Both the position numbers and the translations under genes were made by a program. DNA of 64,000 bases, from NCBI GenBank assembly GCA_949752795.1, contig OX457061.1, positions 4,709,239 to 4,773,238 on the forward strand, written 5' to 3'. Below, piece after piece: positions 47,970-59,070 of this stretch. This DNA is from Hyperoodon ampullatus. Its lineage: Eukaryota; Chordata; Mammalia; Artiodactyla; Ziphiidae. Under the pieces are notes generated by a model. The model saw nothing but the letters and a program-made list of their open reading frames with translations. It was not told the DNA's origin and searched no databases. Position 1 is the stretch's first letter. Every line of letters begins with the position of its first letter.

Positions 47970-48507
47970 GGGTGTTACAGTAGTCATCTATTGCTACGTA
48001 AAAAGTTGCCCCCAAACTTAGTGGTTTAATAGCAGTAAACATAATCGCCCATATTTTCTGTGGATCCTACCTGGGAATGGCTTGGCTGCATGGTTCTGGC
48101 TCAGAGCCTCTCATAATATTGCAGTCAGATGGCAGCCAGGACCACAGTCGTCTGCAAGTTGGGCCAGGGTTCAAAGGTCACTTCCAAGGTGGCTCACTGA
48201 CATGGCAGGTAAGTTGGTGCTAGCTGTCGGTGGGAGACCTCAGTTCCTCCCCACGTGGGCCTGTCCACAGGGTGCCTGAGTGTCCTCTGGGCTTAGGGGT
48301 GACTTCTTCCAGAGCAAGCCATCTAGAAGAAGGCGAGCCAGGCAGAGCCTGTCCTTTTTATGGCCTCGCCTCAGAGGTATGTAGCATCAATTCCACCCTG
48401 TAGTGTGTGTTAGAAATGATTCACTACGTCTCACTGACATTCAAGGTGTGGGGGGGAAGAGCCTCTCCCTTGTGAAGGAAGGAGTGTCAGAATTTGCAGA
48501 CATATTT
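47970..48507. mobile_element. Ancient interspersed repeat, family not assigned
   Basis: CATCTATTGCTACGTAAAA, CCCCAAACTTAGTGGTTTAA, TGGCTTGGCTGCATGGTTCT and a GGCCTGTCCACAGG stretch belong to a familiar mammalian repeat, but I cannot name it with confidence. Its end is interrupted by the SINE at 48508. Confidence 0.5.
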
Positions 48508-48646
48508 CAGGGAACTCCCTGGCAGTCCAGTGGTTAGGACTCAGAGCTTTCACTGTAGGGGCCCGGGTTCAATCCCCGGTTGGGGAAGGAAGATCCTGTA
48601 AGCCGCGGGGCACAGCCAAAAGATTTAGAAAATTTAAAAATAAAAA
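48508..48646 (+). mobile_element. CHR-superfamily SINE, short CHRL-like copy
   Basis: It starts with GGGAACTCCCTGGCAGTCCA, keeps the B-box-like GGTTCAATCC, and ends in an A-rich tail. A perfect 19-bp duplication, AGAATTTGCAGACATATTT, is at 48489-48507 and 48647-48665. At 139 bp it is shorter than the other copies and lacks the 3' extension. Confidence 0.9.
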
Positions 48647-48734
48647 AGAATTTGCAGACATATTTTAAAAGCGCCACAGTTGCCAATGAGGAGAGACATT
48701 ACACAGAGGGAAGAGTGGCGGAGCCTGTGAGCCC

Positions 48735-48905
48735 CATTGACTTATTTATTCAGCAAATATTTACTCGGGGCCTATAGGTGGTTGGTTCTGTGCTCCGTGC
48801 TGGGGATTTGGAGATGAATAAGATAGAATTTCGGCTTTCAGGACACTCTGAGTAGAAATAGAGGAACAAAACAAGTAGCAGGGAATCATAGTCGAGTGTG
48901 CCAAG
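48735..48905 (-). mobile_element. L2 LINE fragment
   Basis: TATTCAGCAAATATTTACTC, GTTCTGTGCTCCGTGCTGGG, GATTTGGAGATGAATAAGAT follow reversed L2. Confidence 0.7.
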
Positions 48906-49098
48906 TCCTAAGGAAGTGGTCCTAACGTGCCCGAGAAGGCCACAGGCAGGATGCTGAGAGAGTTCCATGCAGGGAGGCCCAGCCAAACTTCACCCAATTT
49001 CTCCACTGCCAGCTGTGAAGGATGGAGGCTTTCCTTTATGGAGAGCTGGATGCTTTCTTGCATAGGCCTACAGGATTCTAAGGAAAGGGTTTATTTCT

Positions 49099-49419
49099 TT
49101 TTTTTTTCTTTTTTCTGTGTTATATTCTCCAATGACCTTTTTCTTTTTTTTTTAACATCTTTATTGGAGTATAATTGCTTTACAATGTTGTGTTACTTTC
49201 TGCTGTATAACAAAGTGAATCAACTATATGCATACGTATATCCCCATATCCCCTCCCTCTTATGTCTCCCTCCCACCCTCCCTATCCCACCCCTCTAGGT
49301 GGTCACAAAGCACGGAACTGATCTCCCTGTGCTATGTGGCTGCTTCCCACTAGCTATCTGTTTTACACGTGGTAGTGTATATATGTCCATGCCACTCTCT
49401 CACTTCGTCCCAGCTCACC
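49099..49419 (-). mobile_element. 5'-truncated L1 3' end with two poly-A tracts
   Basis: The + strand shows a T-rich run (49099-49115), about 26 bp of other sequence (CTGTGTTATATTCTCCAATG...), a second T run (about 49142-49155), then ACATCTTTATTGGAGTATAA and the same L1 3' UTR as the copy at 45022. A perfect 18-bp duplication, AGGAAAGGGTTTATTTCT, encloses all of it (49081-49098 and 49420-49437). Confidence 0.9.
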
Positions 49420-49449
49420 AGGAAAGGGTTTATTTCTAAACAGTGGAGG

Positions 49450-50760
49450 AGGCCGGTGAAGGACCAGGGGCTGGGCCCCTCGCTCGCCCGCCCCTGGAAC
49501 TCTGTGCATCTGTTAGTGTGGTGGCAGTTGAGTTTCTGCATTGGCTTGTGTCAGCAGTTGGGTGGCACGGAAGCTACTGCCACAAAACCACTGTCTCTGC
49601 CTGAGTGCGCCGAGACCACAGGCGTGGCAACAACGCAGGAGAGTTGTATCACGCGTTAAGGTGTTTGTTTTTAAAGTGCGGTTGGCTTTAATAGCAGTAG
49701 TCTTTGAAAACTCAGATCCTCCCCTGAGTTCCCAGAGGATTAGTGATTTGTGGGATTAATGATTCATATCTTTCTCCCCCTCCAGAGAAGCTTGTAAGGA
49801 GACAAAGATGTTGTTCATGATGAAAGGTCTTTGATCCCGTGTTAGCGTTCAGAGGGCACTGGTGAAGCGACCTCACTTCCGTGATTCCCGAGTGTTCATA
49901 TTAAGTCTTTTGCAGGCAGACACTATCGTTTTCATAAAGGAGCTGTGTCCCCTGTTGCAGGGTAAACATTGTCAGCCTTTGACCTTTGTAGGATCGGGAT
50001 CAGCCTGGGAAGTGGCTGTCGTACTTGATCGATCTGTGAGTTGCATCCTGAGATCGCTGTGTACTTACTGTATGTCAGCTGGAGCCACGTTTACTTGTGC
50101 TCTCTTAGGTAGCAGTCTCAACTCTATGCTGTATTGTTTAGTGTACTTTTGTGGCAACGTGGGATGTTGGTTTTAATCAGTATGGCCAAGCTGACTGGCC
50201 TGTGACTCCTGTTCAGCAACTTGGCCTGAGGAAATGCTGGCTTTCAGGGGCAGCCGAGGTGAAAGACTCTCCTGTGTTCGTATTTTCTGCACACACAGAT
50301 CTCATTTAGGTTCCAGGAAAAAAAAACATAAATTGTTTTACAGAAAGGTTAGTTGTAAAAGTATTACCTGCCTCCCCCGCAACCCCCTGCCCCGGAAGTC
50401 GTCAGGCCAGGCAGTTTCTTTTGTACCACGTGTGAAGAGGTCCTGCCTACGAAATTAAGGACCTTCCGTAGGCTGCCTTCTCCCTAGTCACTGGAGATGC
50501 GCCGTCCCCGCTCGCAGCCGAGAGCGGCCCCGCTGCTTGTCCACTAGGCCCAGTCCCCTCTCACCTGCTCCGAGCCATTTCTCCGTGTGGTTCTCCTGTT
50601 TCTGTCCTGCTCCGTCAGTGTTCCCCTTCTCCTGGCCCACTCCTGGTAGAATGCAGACATGCTTGTTCCAAAACCATCTCCGGGGAGAACACCCGACTCA
50701 TAACCCCCTCCCCCTTCCAGCTCCCTGCTCCCCTCTTTCCTCTTCACTGCAGACCTCCTT
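49450..50760. other. Unique intronic DNA
   Basis: No gene or clear repeat was recognised. Frames at 49862-50176 and 50537-50854 lack recognisable domains. Confidence 0.4.
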
Positions 50761-50769
50761 GAAGGAGTT

Positions 50770-51075
50770 GACTGTACAAGCCTCCAGTTTCTCAGCCACC
50801 CCAGGCAACAACTGTTCCGATTTGTATCCCCGCTCCCTAGTTTTCCTCTTCTAGAACTCCACGTAAACAGAGTCATGCCGAACATAATACCTTCCTCCTG
50901 GTTTCTTTTGCTCGATGTGGTGTGTTGGAGATTCATTCATGTGGTGTGTGTCAGTGCTCCGTTCCATTTTATTGCTGAAAAGGATTCCTTGGTGTTCTTC
51001 CGAGCCTGCCAGTGGCATTTCCTCACCATTCGGCATCTGTTTCAATGTTGTCTAATACCTTCGAGAGTGTGGGGA
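50770..51075 (-). mobile_element. Ancient L1M fragment
   Basis: AGTTTCTCAGCCACCCCAGG, CTTCTAGAACTCCACGTAAA, TTTTGCTCGATGTGGTGTGT, TTTTATTGCTGAAAAGGATT are complementary to an L1M 3' region. Confidence 0.65.
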
Positions 51076-53906
51076 GTCTTCACTTCATGCTCCCGTTCTT
51101 GGATGACCTACCTCAGGTTTGAGCAGCAGCAACACACAAAAGCTGTGTGCAGGGACAAGTGTTGCTGGAGAGAAAGGCCACCAATTCAGGAGGTGACAGG
51201 GATAATGACGCATACCTAGGGGGTCCCGTGTTTGAACAACAGATTGCCTTCGGTGCGGTGGCCACTGATTTGGTTCTGGGAGTTTAACTGAAAGAGGCTC
51301 ATTTTCTGCCACTGCCTTGCACGCTAATTCCCAAGAAGATCATCGACTTGAAATTACACATGGTGCTTATACAGATGATTGGATTCTCTCCAAGATGTGT
51401 GGTAAGTACAGCTTCTGTTCTTGAAAGGCGGAGGCTTCTGTTGTCTTTTGCTTAACGTGAAACCTACAGGAATCACGGAGAGCAGAGAGGTGACATGAAT
51501 CCGTCCTTGGCGATAGTGATGAACGAGGGGGCTCCACTTACCGTGGTCATTGATGTTTAAACTGAGAAAGGCAAATATTTGCCAGAATGAAGCGCACGAA
51601 ACCCAGAGTCTCTTCCTGTAGCTTGCTGGCTGTTGCATCATTATCTCTTCCGTTGTTGATTTTCCATACCTTTTTTACTAGTTTTTTTTCTCAGCCACAC
51701 AGAGATGAAACTCCAAGTTTCTGTATTTGCTATGCTGTTACAGAAACCTTGATACAGATGTCGTTTGATAGTGGCTGTGAACCTGCTTCCTTGCAGGGAC
51801 CTAATTTTCTTCTTGATCACTCGGGCTTTGTTTTGCCTCCCGAGGATCTTGATATTTTGTTGAGGGCAGAATTTGGTTGTATGTTGATAAGTTTATATTA
51901 AATTCTTCAATTTAGATGGTGGTAGGAGCCTTGAACAAGAATGTTTGGCATCTCTTTTTATTAGAGTTTAGTTTGTCTCTGAGCAAAGCGACCGTGAATG
52001 CACCACGAATGAGAAGCAAACCGGTTCCTTGCCGGGAGCTTTAGAAATACACAGCATCGTTGCCTGAACCCCCTTTTCCAGGGCTGCTTATTTCCCAGGC
52101 CGACTCTCTGCACTTGGGCTGGTGAGCAGAGCACGCGTTCCCGAAAGGAAACAGAGAACTTGGCAGCTGGAAGTTTCCTTGCAGTTCTGCAAAAAGTCAT
52201 CAGAACTTGAGTAGAAATTCACTAAAGCCTCCTTTCCCCTGCTGGCAAGTATTAAGTAACAATATTCATTAGATACCACTGAGAGGCTGTGTAATAAAGA
52301 AATAATCCTAGGCCTTGGTGGCTGTAATTCTCCAGAAGAGTTGAAATTGAGAATATAATTAAAGATTAAAGCATTGTTTGCATTCTAGAACACGGAAGAA
52401 TCTTCCTCTCCATTGCGGGACCCTATTAATAAGGAGGAGATCAGTTACCAATAGCCAACACTACAGAAGCTCATTTATTAACATCAGTTCTGTTTAAGCT
52501 TGTCTGACTCAGTATTTCTTTTGCCTTTTTCCTATAAGACTGGAGCTGTGTCCCGGAATAGTGAGGGATACCAGTCTTATCAAAAAAAAAAAAAATTTAT
52601 CCAAATCTATTCAGCGTCCTGAGTTTGGATACGAGTGTTCATATGGCAGGGGTTACCTGTATGTGGCTCTTCAGTCCTGTAATTCATTGTATCCCTCTGT
52701 GTTGTCAACAAAATAATTTTCAGCCCGTTAGTTTCAACCAGCTTTCCCTGTACAGGTTAAAAGGTTGGTAGGAACTAGTATACCTAGCTATTTTGAGGTT
52801 TTATGACTGTGGCTGGGAAAAGGGTGAGAACTCTATAAAATGTTGTCAGACCATCTTGACACCATGACAGAAAGAAACCCTTGGCGGTCAGATACCTGGT
52901 ATTCTGAGCTCGGGCAGCCAGCCTGCACCCGTAACCTCAGCGTGGGAACAGGGAAGAGCCCAGGGCCTCACCCAATTGGATTGTAAAAGTTTAACTGCAC
53001 AAGCATCATTTCATTTTCTTCCTCTGCTTTTTTGTTGCTGTTCACATTTGTTTTCCATTTGCTTTGAAATCGAATCAGAAGGCATTTGAGGCCAGGGGTG
53101 TGGAATAGTCTTCTTATGTATCCAGGCTCCACTGTTGCCTGTTCCTGCTCTTTAGAGTTTCCATTCAAGGGCCCGGAGAAGACGCAGTCAGTAATAGTTC
53201 TTGAAATGTCCTTTTTTGTGTTTTTATTGCTTGTGTTATTGGCAGGTGGAGAAGGAAAGTGTCTTTCTCCGTCTGTGGCATTGACTGGGGAAGGGAAAAT
53301 GTGGTTCAGTGACTGGGCAGATAGAAACCTTCAACTCTGAACTCCTGAACGGCTTGATTTCGGTAACCCTTCCACGGCATTTGCCACTGTCTGCCTTGTG
53401 TTTTGTTAAGCCTGGAAACTCCTTGGGGACCAGGGTTCCCTGTGTCCCTTTCCGGCCTGGCCTTGGCTCACATACTGACGGCTGAGTGAACCAGCCCTGG
53501 AGGCTAGTTCCCCTCTGTGCCGCCCCCCGCCCCACAAGCTGGTGAGGCAAGAATGTCTTTTTACAAGATGTGCTGGATGTGTGCTTGTACTGCTCACACC
53601 TCTTGATAAGTTGGAAGCGTAAGCGTTGGGTATATAAATGGCTGGTAGCCAGGTGCAGGAATGCTGGCAGGTGAGCATTTGCAGTTGTGGGTCGGGCTCT
53701 GCTGAGTGCGGGTGGTAGGATCGGATCTGCAGGCCGGGGCAGCAAAAGCAGGGCCTGAAAGGCAGACAGAGGCCTTGGCAGCGGCGCCACAGGGAGCAGC
53801 AGGCCCTGGGGCCCGTGAGCAGGGGCTGGTGTGCCGAAGGCGGTGTGTTGGGAAGATTAATCAAGTAGCAGAATGCAGATAAATACGGTGGTCCTTTGTA
53901 GCTGTT

Positions 53907-53940
53907 TAAAAGATAAGTGGTTCATGTTACTTATCTTTTA
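53907..53940. promoter_or_regulatory. Inverted GATA-motif pair (perfect 12-bp hairpin)
   Basis: TAAAAGATAAGT at 53907-53918 is perfectly inverted as ACTTATCTTTTA at 53929-53940, with a 10-bp loop. Each arm carries AGATAAG, a full GATA-factor consensus. A regulatory role is an inference. Confidence 0.5.
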
Positions 53941-54360
53941 TCCCCTCTATTTGGGCAGGAGAAGAATCTCTGGGAGAAATAAACGAGGAATCCCTCATAA
54001 ATATTAATGTAAAAGTCTGTCTATGGAGACTAAATATGGGGCCATTTTGTTTTAAATGCTCTATGTCGTTGTGCTTCATTAGCATATGCGTTGTAAAAGA
54101 TCCCCTTCTCCCCTTGAGAGAATCGTGTTTGGTTCAACTAACAGCTGCCTGCTGAAACCCATAACTGGTTGGGGTCTGTCATACTTCAGACGGACAGGAG
54201 AACTGCTGTGTTCCCCTGCTTCAGCCAGAGGGTTTCCTTGTGTTCACCCGTTCTCAGAAGTGCTGGCCTGTGGCAGGAAGCCAGTAGCAAGTCCTGGATC
54301 CCGTCTCATTATCTAGACCCTCCGTCTGGACCTCTGCTTCATGCCGTCTAGTTTGCTCCT

Positions 54361-54411
54361 GTGTGTGCACATGTGCGTGCTTGTGTGCATGTGCGTGCTC
54401 GCACGAGTGTG
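54361..54411. repeat. Alternating purine-pyrimidine (GT/GC) tract
   Basis: Imperfect GTGTGTGCACATGTGCGTGC units over 51 bp, another Z-DNA candidate. Confidence 0.75.
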
Positions 54412-56046
54412 TTTATGTTTGTACTGTTCACTCTGCACACATATATCAAGCCCTCTCTACAGGCTACGTGTATGCTTGATCAAGCAGGCAATCTGAAGGT
54501 GTAGAAGTACTCCTGTCTACAGACCAACGGAAAAGAGAATGAGTTCCCTTTGAAGCACATCGGAGGTGCCCATAAGCCTTGGGGAAACGGTATGATGGAC
54601 CCGACTTGCTTTAAGATACTCCAGCCTTCCACTTCTCAAAAGTGTTGCGGGATATGATAAAAATAGTTGCTCATTGTTGAAACTGGATCATGAGAATGTA
54701 ATACTGTCGATGAGATCATTATACTGTTTATCTACCTTGGAGTATATATTTTTTTAATTTCACAACAAAATGGTTTTTTTGGAAATGTGGGTCTGGAGCT
54801 TGGATTGTTGTTGAAGAAGTAGAGTTTCGGCAGTCAGCAGTATAGGCGTGATGGGAGAGGTCTTGGGCGTGGGTAGACTCTGCCAGGGGTGGTGGAGGGA
54901 GACCAGAGGAGGGCACGCGGAGGAAGCGCTGGCGAAGGACACTGCCGCCCTGCCCAGCCTTGCCCTGCCGTCAAGTGGCACTTCGGCCCTTTATTGTCTG
55001 GTTCTGGTCCTGGCCTCGCTCCTCAGCTGATCTGTCCTATATTTATCTCAGACCCTTTGTGACATGGACTAAAATTTAAGACTCCATGTCTTCCATAGAT
55101 ACTGAATCAAAGAGAAATTGCATAAAATAGAAAGCTGTGATAAAGAAGCTGGCCATTAAGCACCAACTTGAATGTGGCAGCCTGCAAAATCAGTTTAAAA
55201 ATTATTTTTCATTGCATCTTCTAATTGCATTTCTCCTTTACAAGGTGATTTTATCCAGGAAGACAGCTGTCTAGTGTGGTAATTACATCACTCCGGCCAT
55301 TCCTGGGCAAAGGAAGAAAAGAAATGGGTGGTTAAATAGTACACTCATCAGATAGAAGCTGGATCTTTTTTTAAAATCCCTTTTTGCATAACAAAGAGAG
55401 CTTCAGGATTGTTAATATTTCACACTATGCCATTCGCAACCCACGCTGGTTTTAAGTGAAACTCTTTTTTTTAATCTTTCTGTTCTTTCTTGGAATGGAA
55501 AGTAATTTTGGTGGTCTCTTGATGTGGCTCTTTTTCTTTTTCTGTCTGCCATGTAGGCCATTAGTAACCTGTGGATTTGGGCCCAGAAAGTCCCTATTTA
55601 GAGTTATAATAGTCAAGAAGCACTGAGCCAGTGTCTCTGTTTATCTGTGCTGAAAACTGTTCTGTAAGCTTTAACAGGTACAGTGACCTCGGTAGTGTGG
55701 GAATAGGCCTGAGTTAGGAAATGGCTTTGTCTCTTAGCTTGAGTCTTTTAGGGAAGAATGGATTTTGATCTGGTGATGCCAGTCACTCTGATAGTCCTCA
55801 TTCATGGCAGATACACAGGAATTTTTAATAATAATTTTAAAAAACCCTATTTTCAGCCCAGGTTATACTTATTTCTAGCTTCCTCAGACTTGAGGTATAT
55901 CACTTCCCCAAGTTTGCTTAGTGTAAAGGAACCGGTCATTGTCATTCTGTTTGGAGCCAGTTTCTCAACCTAGATTAAGCTCTGAGCTCAAGGTCTGCTG
56001 GTTCTTAGGATGAGCTCTCAAGGTCAGTCCTCACTCTGGGGACATT

Positions 56047-56330
56047 TTTTTTTTTTAATTTATTTTTGGCTGTGTTGGGTCTTCGTTTCTGTGCGAGGGC
56101 TTTCTCTAGTTGAGGCGAGCGGGGGCCACTCTTCATCGCGGTGCGCGGGCCTCTCACCGTCGCAGCCTCTCGTTGCGGAGCACAGGCTCCAGACGCGCAG
56201 GCTCAGCAGTTGTGGCTCACAGGCCCTGTTGCCCCTCAGCATGTGGGATCTTCCCAGACCAGGGCTCAAACCCATGTCCCCTGCATTGGCCGGCAGATTC
56301 TCAACCACTGCGCCACCAGGGAAGCAAACC
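56047..56330 (-). mobile_element. Long-form CHR SINE, left member of a nested pair
   Basis: A T run is followed by TTTTTGGCTGTGTTGGGTCT and the complement of a long-form SINE ending CACCAGGGAAGC. It has no separate duplication of its own that I could find; it lies within the T-rich tail of the next copy, inside one outer duplication. Confidence 0.85.
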
Positions 56331-56634
56331 CCCCCTTTTTTTTTAACACTTAAAATTTTTTTATTTATTTATTTTTGGCTGCATTGGGTCTTCGTTGCTG
56401 TGCACGGACTTTCTCTACTTGCGGTGAGTGGGGGCTACTCTTCATCGCGGTGTGCAGGCTTCTCATTGCGGTGGCTTCTTGTGGATCGTGGGCTCTAAGC
56501 ACGCAGGCTTCAGTAGTTGCGGTGCACGGGTTTAGTTGCTCCGTGGCATGTGGGATCTTCCCAGACCAGGGCTCAAATCCGTGTCCCCTGCATTGGCAGG
56601 TGGATTCGTAATCAATACGCCACCAGGGATGTCC
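56331..56634 (-). mobile_element. Long-form CHR SINE, right member of a nested pair
   Basis: TTATTTATTTATTTTTGGCT then a more diverged long-form SINE, ending CACCAGGGATGTCC. The outer 13-bp duplication CTCTGGGGACATT is at 56034-56046 and 56635-56647, bracketing both copies. The higher divergence fits it being the older, host copy. Confidence 0.85.
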
Positions 56635-56752
56635 CTCTGGGGACATTCTGACAGCTGGGTAGTAGTGGACTAGAATGGGCTCCCAAGTAAAGGGACCAAC
56701 CAGCCGGATGTGGTGGCCCAGCTCTTCTCCAGAGATGAGGGAGCCTTTAGAG

Positions 56753-56885
56753 CAGTGATTCCCAGCCCCGGCTGCATATTAGAAACATATAGGGAGCTTT
56801 TTGTGGGGAGAGGCCCAGTCATCCATATTCTTAAACAGCTCCCAGGGTGGTTCCTGTTTGCCCCTGATATTCAAGACCCCTGCTC
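56753..56885 (+). mobile_element. MER5A-like hAT element, fragment
   Basis: It starts CAGTGATTCCCAGCCCCGGC and continues CATATTAGAAACATATAGGG, GGAGAGGCCCAGTCATCC, following the MER5A layout with a decayed 3' end. Confidence 0.6.
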
Positions 56886-57361
56886 CAGGAGGGGTGCAAG
56901 GAACACTCCAGGGATGGAGGTATCTGGGAAAACACTTGTCAGAACGTCTATAAGATGAGGGGAATAATTGCTGTGGGGAAAATTTGGTAGAGCCTGTTTG
57001 CTCAAGGCTACTGATGAGAACCCGCTGGGATTTAAAACTCAGAAAAAGGTGGATCCTAACTTGGTTGTTTCCTCATCAGCTCCCAGATGTATCTGGTGTC
57101 ATCAATACCTTATTTCCCTGACCAGCTTTATTTAGCTTTGTGACTCTTTGGTCCACGGAATAAGACGGTCTGGTGATACTTTACTTTTTTTCCTTTCAAT
57201 GTATTTTTATTTTATATTAGTAGTTGGTCCTTCTAGTTAAACTAGTATCTACAACTAAGCATGTTGCATTGTCATTTTGGATGCTTTTAAATGTATTTAT
57301 GTAAATCAGAAGTACACAATTTAGTTCATTGCTGATCCGATGTGTCTTATTTTTCTTTATA

Positions 57362-58195
57362 GCTTTTTTTTAACAGCTTTATTGGGATGTACAAAAATAT
57401 AATAAATTGCACGCATATAATGTATATAGTTTTTGACATACCTGTGAAACCATCACCTTACTTATCATAATCAAGATAATCAACATATTCATCACCCCCC
57501 AAATTTCCTCATGCCCCTTTGTAATCTTGCTCACCCCATACCTCTGTCCCTGGACAACCACTGAGCTACTTTTAGTTGCTATAGATTAGTTTGCATTTTC
57601 TAGAAGTTTATATAAATGGAATCATACAGTATATATTCTTTTTTTCAATGTGACTTTTTTACTCAGCATAATTATTATGAGATTCATCTATAGTGTTGCA
57701 CGTATCAGATCATTTCTTTTTATTGCTGAATAGTATTCCATTGAACAGATATACCACAATTTGTTTATTCATTTGTCTGTTGCTGGACATTTTCATTGTT
57801 TCCAGTTTTTGACTATTGCAAATAAAACCAGTATAAACATTCATGTACAAGTCTTTGTATGGACATATGCTTTCATTTTTGTTGGGTAAACAGGAGTACA
57901 ATATCTAGGTCATATGGTAGGTGTGTGTTTAACTTTTTAAGAAATTGCTGAACTGTTTTCCAAAGTGGTTGTAGCATTTTACATTCCTTCCAGCAGGGTG
58001 TGAGAGTTCCAGTTGCTCCACGGCCTCACTAACACTTGGTGTAGTCAGTGTTTTTAATGTTAGACATTCTAATAGGTATGTAGTGGTATCTCATTGTGGT
58101 TTTAACATGCATTTCCTTAATGACTAATGATGTTGAGCATCTTTTCATGTGCTTATTTACCATCTGTATATTTTCTTTGGGTGAAGTGCAAAAAT
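57362..58195 (-). mobile_element. Ancient L1M 3' end, about 830 bp
   Basis: The longest recognisable L1 stretch here. The + strand reads TTTAACAGCTTTATTGGGAT, ATAAATGGAATCATACAGTA, TGCTGAATAGTATTCCATTG, AACTGTTTTCCAAAGTGGTT, ATTCCTTCCAGCAGGGTGTG and AATGACTAATGATGTTGAGC in order, the complement of L1 ORF2 end plus 3' UTR. No intact frame remains. Confidence 0.85.
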
Positions 58196-58573
58196 TTGAG
58201 AAATGTAGGTTTCCTTTCCTTTATGGCTTTGAAAATGCCTTAATATAGAGCCTGTCCTAGATAACTTATTATATATTTGTGAGTATCTGTCAAGTACCTA
58301 CTGTGGGCTCATCGTTCTCCCAGTTGCTGTGAGGAATTCAGAGGAAATGGTCATCGGGGACTGGTGCACCTGGTGATCAGACACTGCAGGTTTTACTTGA
58401 ATGTGTCATGGTTTTTCTTCACCATGTCCATCTTCTTTCCTGTACTTGTGTCATGGCTGTGGGTCTGGAGCTGATTGGTGCTGGGGATAGGATTTTAATT
58501 TCACTTGTACTGATTTTTCTGGTAGGGGTTCTGGTCTCTGAACCACTGGAGTCTAGACCCTTGCTATTCTTTA

Positions 58574-58906
58574 CCGGTTTTTAAAAAATTGATTAATTTA
58601 TTTATTTTTGGCTGCGTTGGGTCTTCATCACTGCGTGTGGGCTTTCTCTAGCTGTGGCAAGTGGGGGCTACTTTTCGTTGTGGTGCGTGGGCTTCTCACT
58701 GCAGTGGCTTCTCCTGTTGTGGAGCATGGGCTCTAGGTGCATGGGCTCAGTAGTTGTGGCTCGCGGGCTCTAGGGTGCAGGCTCAGTAGTTGTGGTGCAC
58801 GGACTCATTTGCTCCGCGGCATGTGGGATCTTCCCGGACCAGGGCTTGAACCTGTGTCCCCTGCATTGGCAGGCAGATTCTTAACCACTGCGCCACCAGG
58901 GAAGCC
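58574..58906 (-). mobile_element. Long-form CHR SINE
   Basis: ATTTATTTATTTTTGGCTGC starts the + strand reading after a T/A tail, and it ends CACCAGGGAAGCC. The 10-bp duplication CTATTCTTTA / CTATTCATTA (58564-58573 and 58907-58916) has one mismatch. Confidence 0.9.
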
Positions 58907-58954
58907 CTATTCATTATCTTTAATTGGTATTTATTTAGTCTGCTCTGCTTTTTA

Positions 58955-59070
58955 TTAATTTTAAATATTAAAATCTGATGTCCATCATGCTAGATGCTGG
59001 ATATTCAGTGATGAATAAACCTTCTTTTAAAGAACTTAAGCGTGCCCTGGGGAGACAAGTAAAGAGGCCA
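58955..59070 (-). mobile_element. L2-like fragment
   Basis: CATGCTAGATGCTGGATATT, CAGTGATGAATAAACC and GCCCTGGGGAGACAAGTAAA resemble reversed L2. Confidence 0.5.

Larger units (their letters stand above)
51080..56030. other. Mostly unique intronic DNA
   Basis: No gene or assignable repeat was recognised in this 5-kb block apart from the small sites listed. The minus-strand proline-rich frames 53236-53790 and 53406-53864 lie in GC-rich DNA and overlap each other in two frames. Confidence 0.45.

Noticed and set aside
48206..48217. Strong donor-like CAG|GTAAGT as a cryptic exon or recursive splice site
   Set aside because: No polypyrimidine tract precedes it closely enough for a recursive site, and it lies in an old repeat.
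48515..48580. tRNA gene
   Set aside because: A- and B-box-like bases are from the tRNA-derived head of a SINE with a target duplication and A tail. The same applies to all other CHR copies.
53631..53638. TATA box and promoter
   Set aside because: TATATAAA-like sequence alone is common by chance, and no transcript start or gene follows.
53236..53864. Two overlapping proline-rich minus-strand frames
   Set aside because: Two frames of similar length over the same bases imply composition, not coding. No conserved motif was seen.
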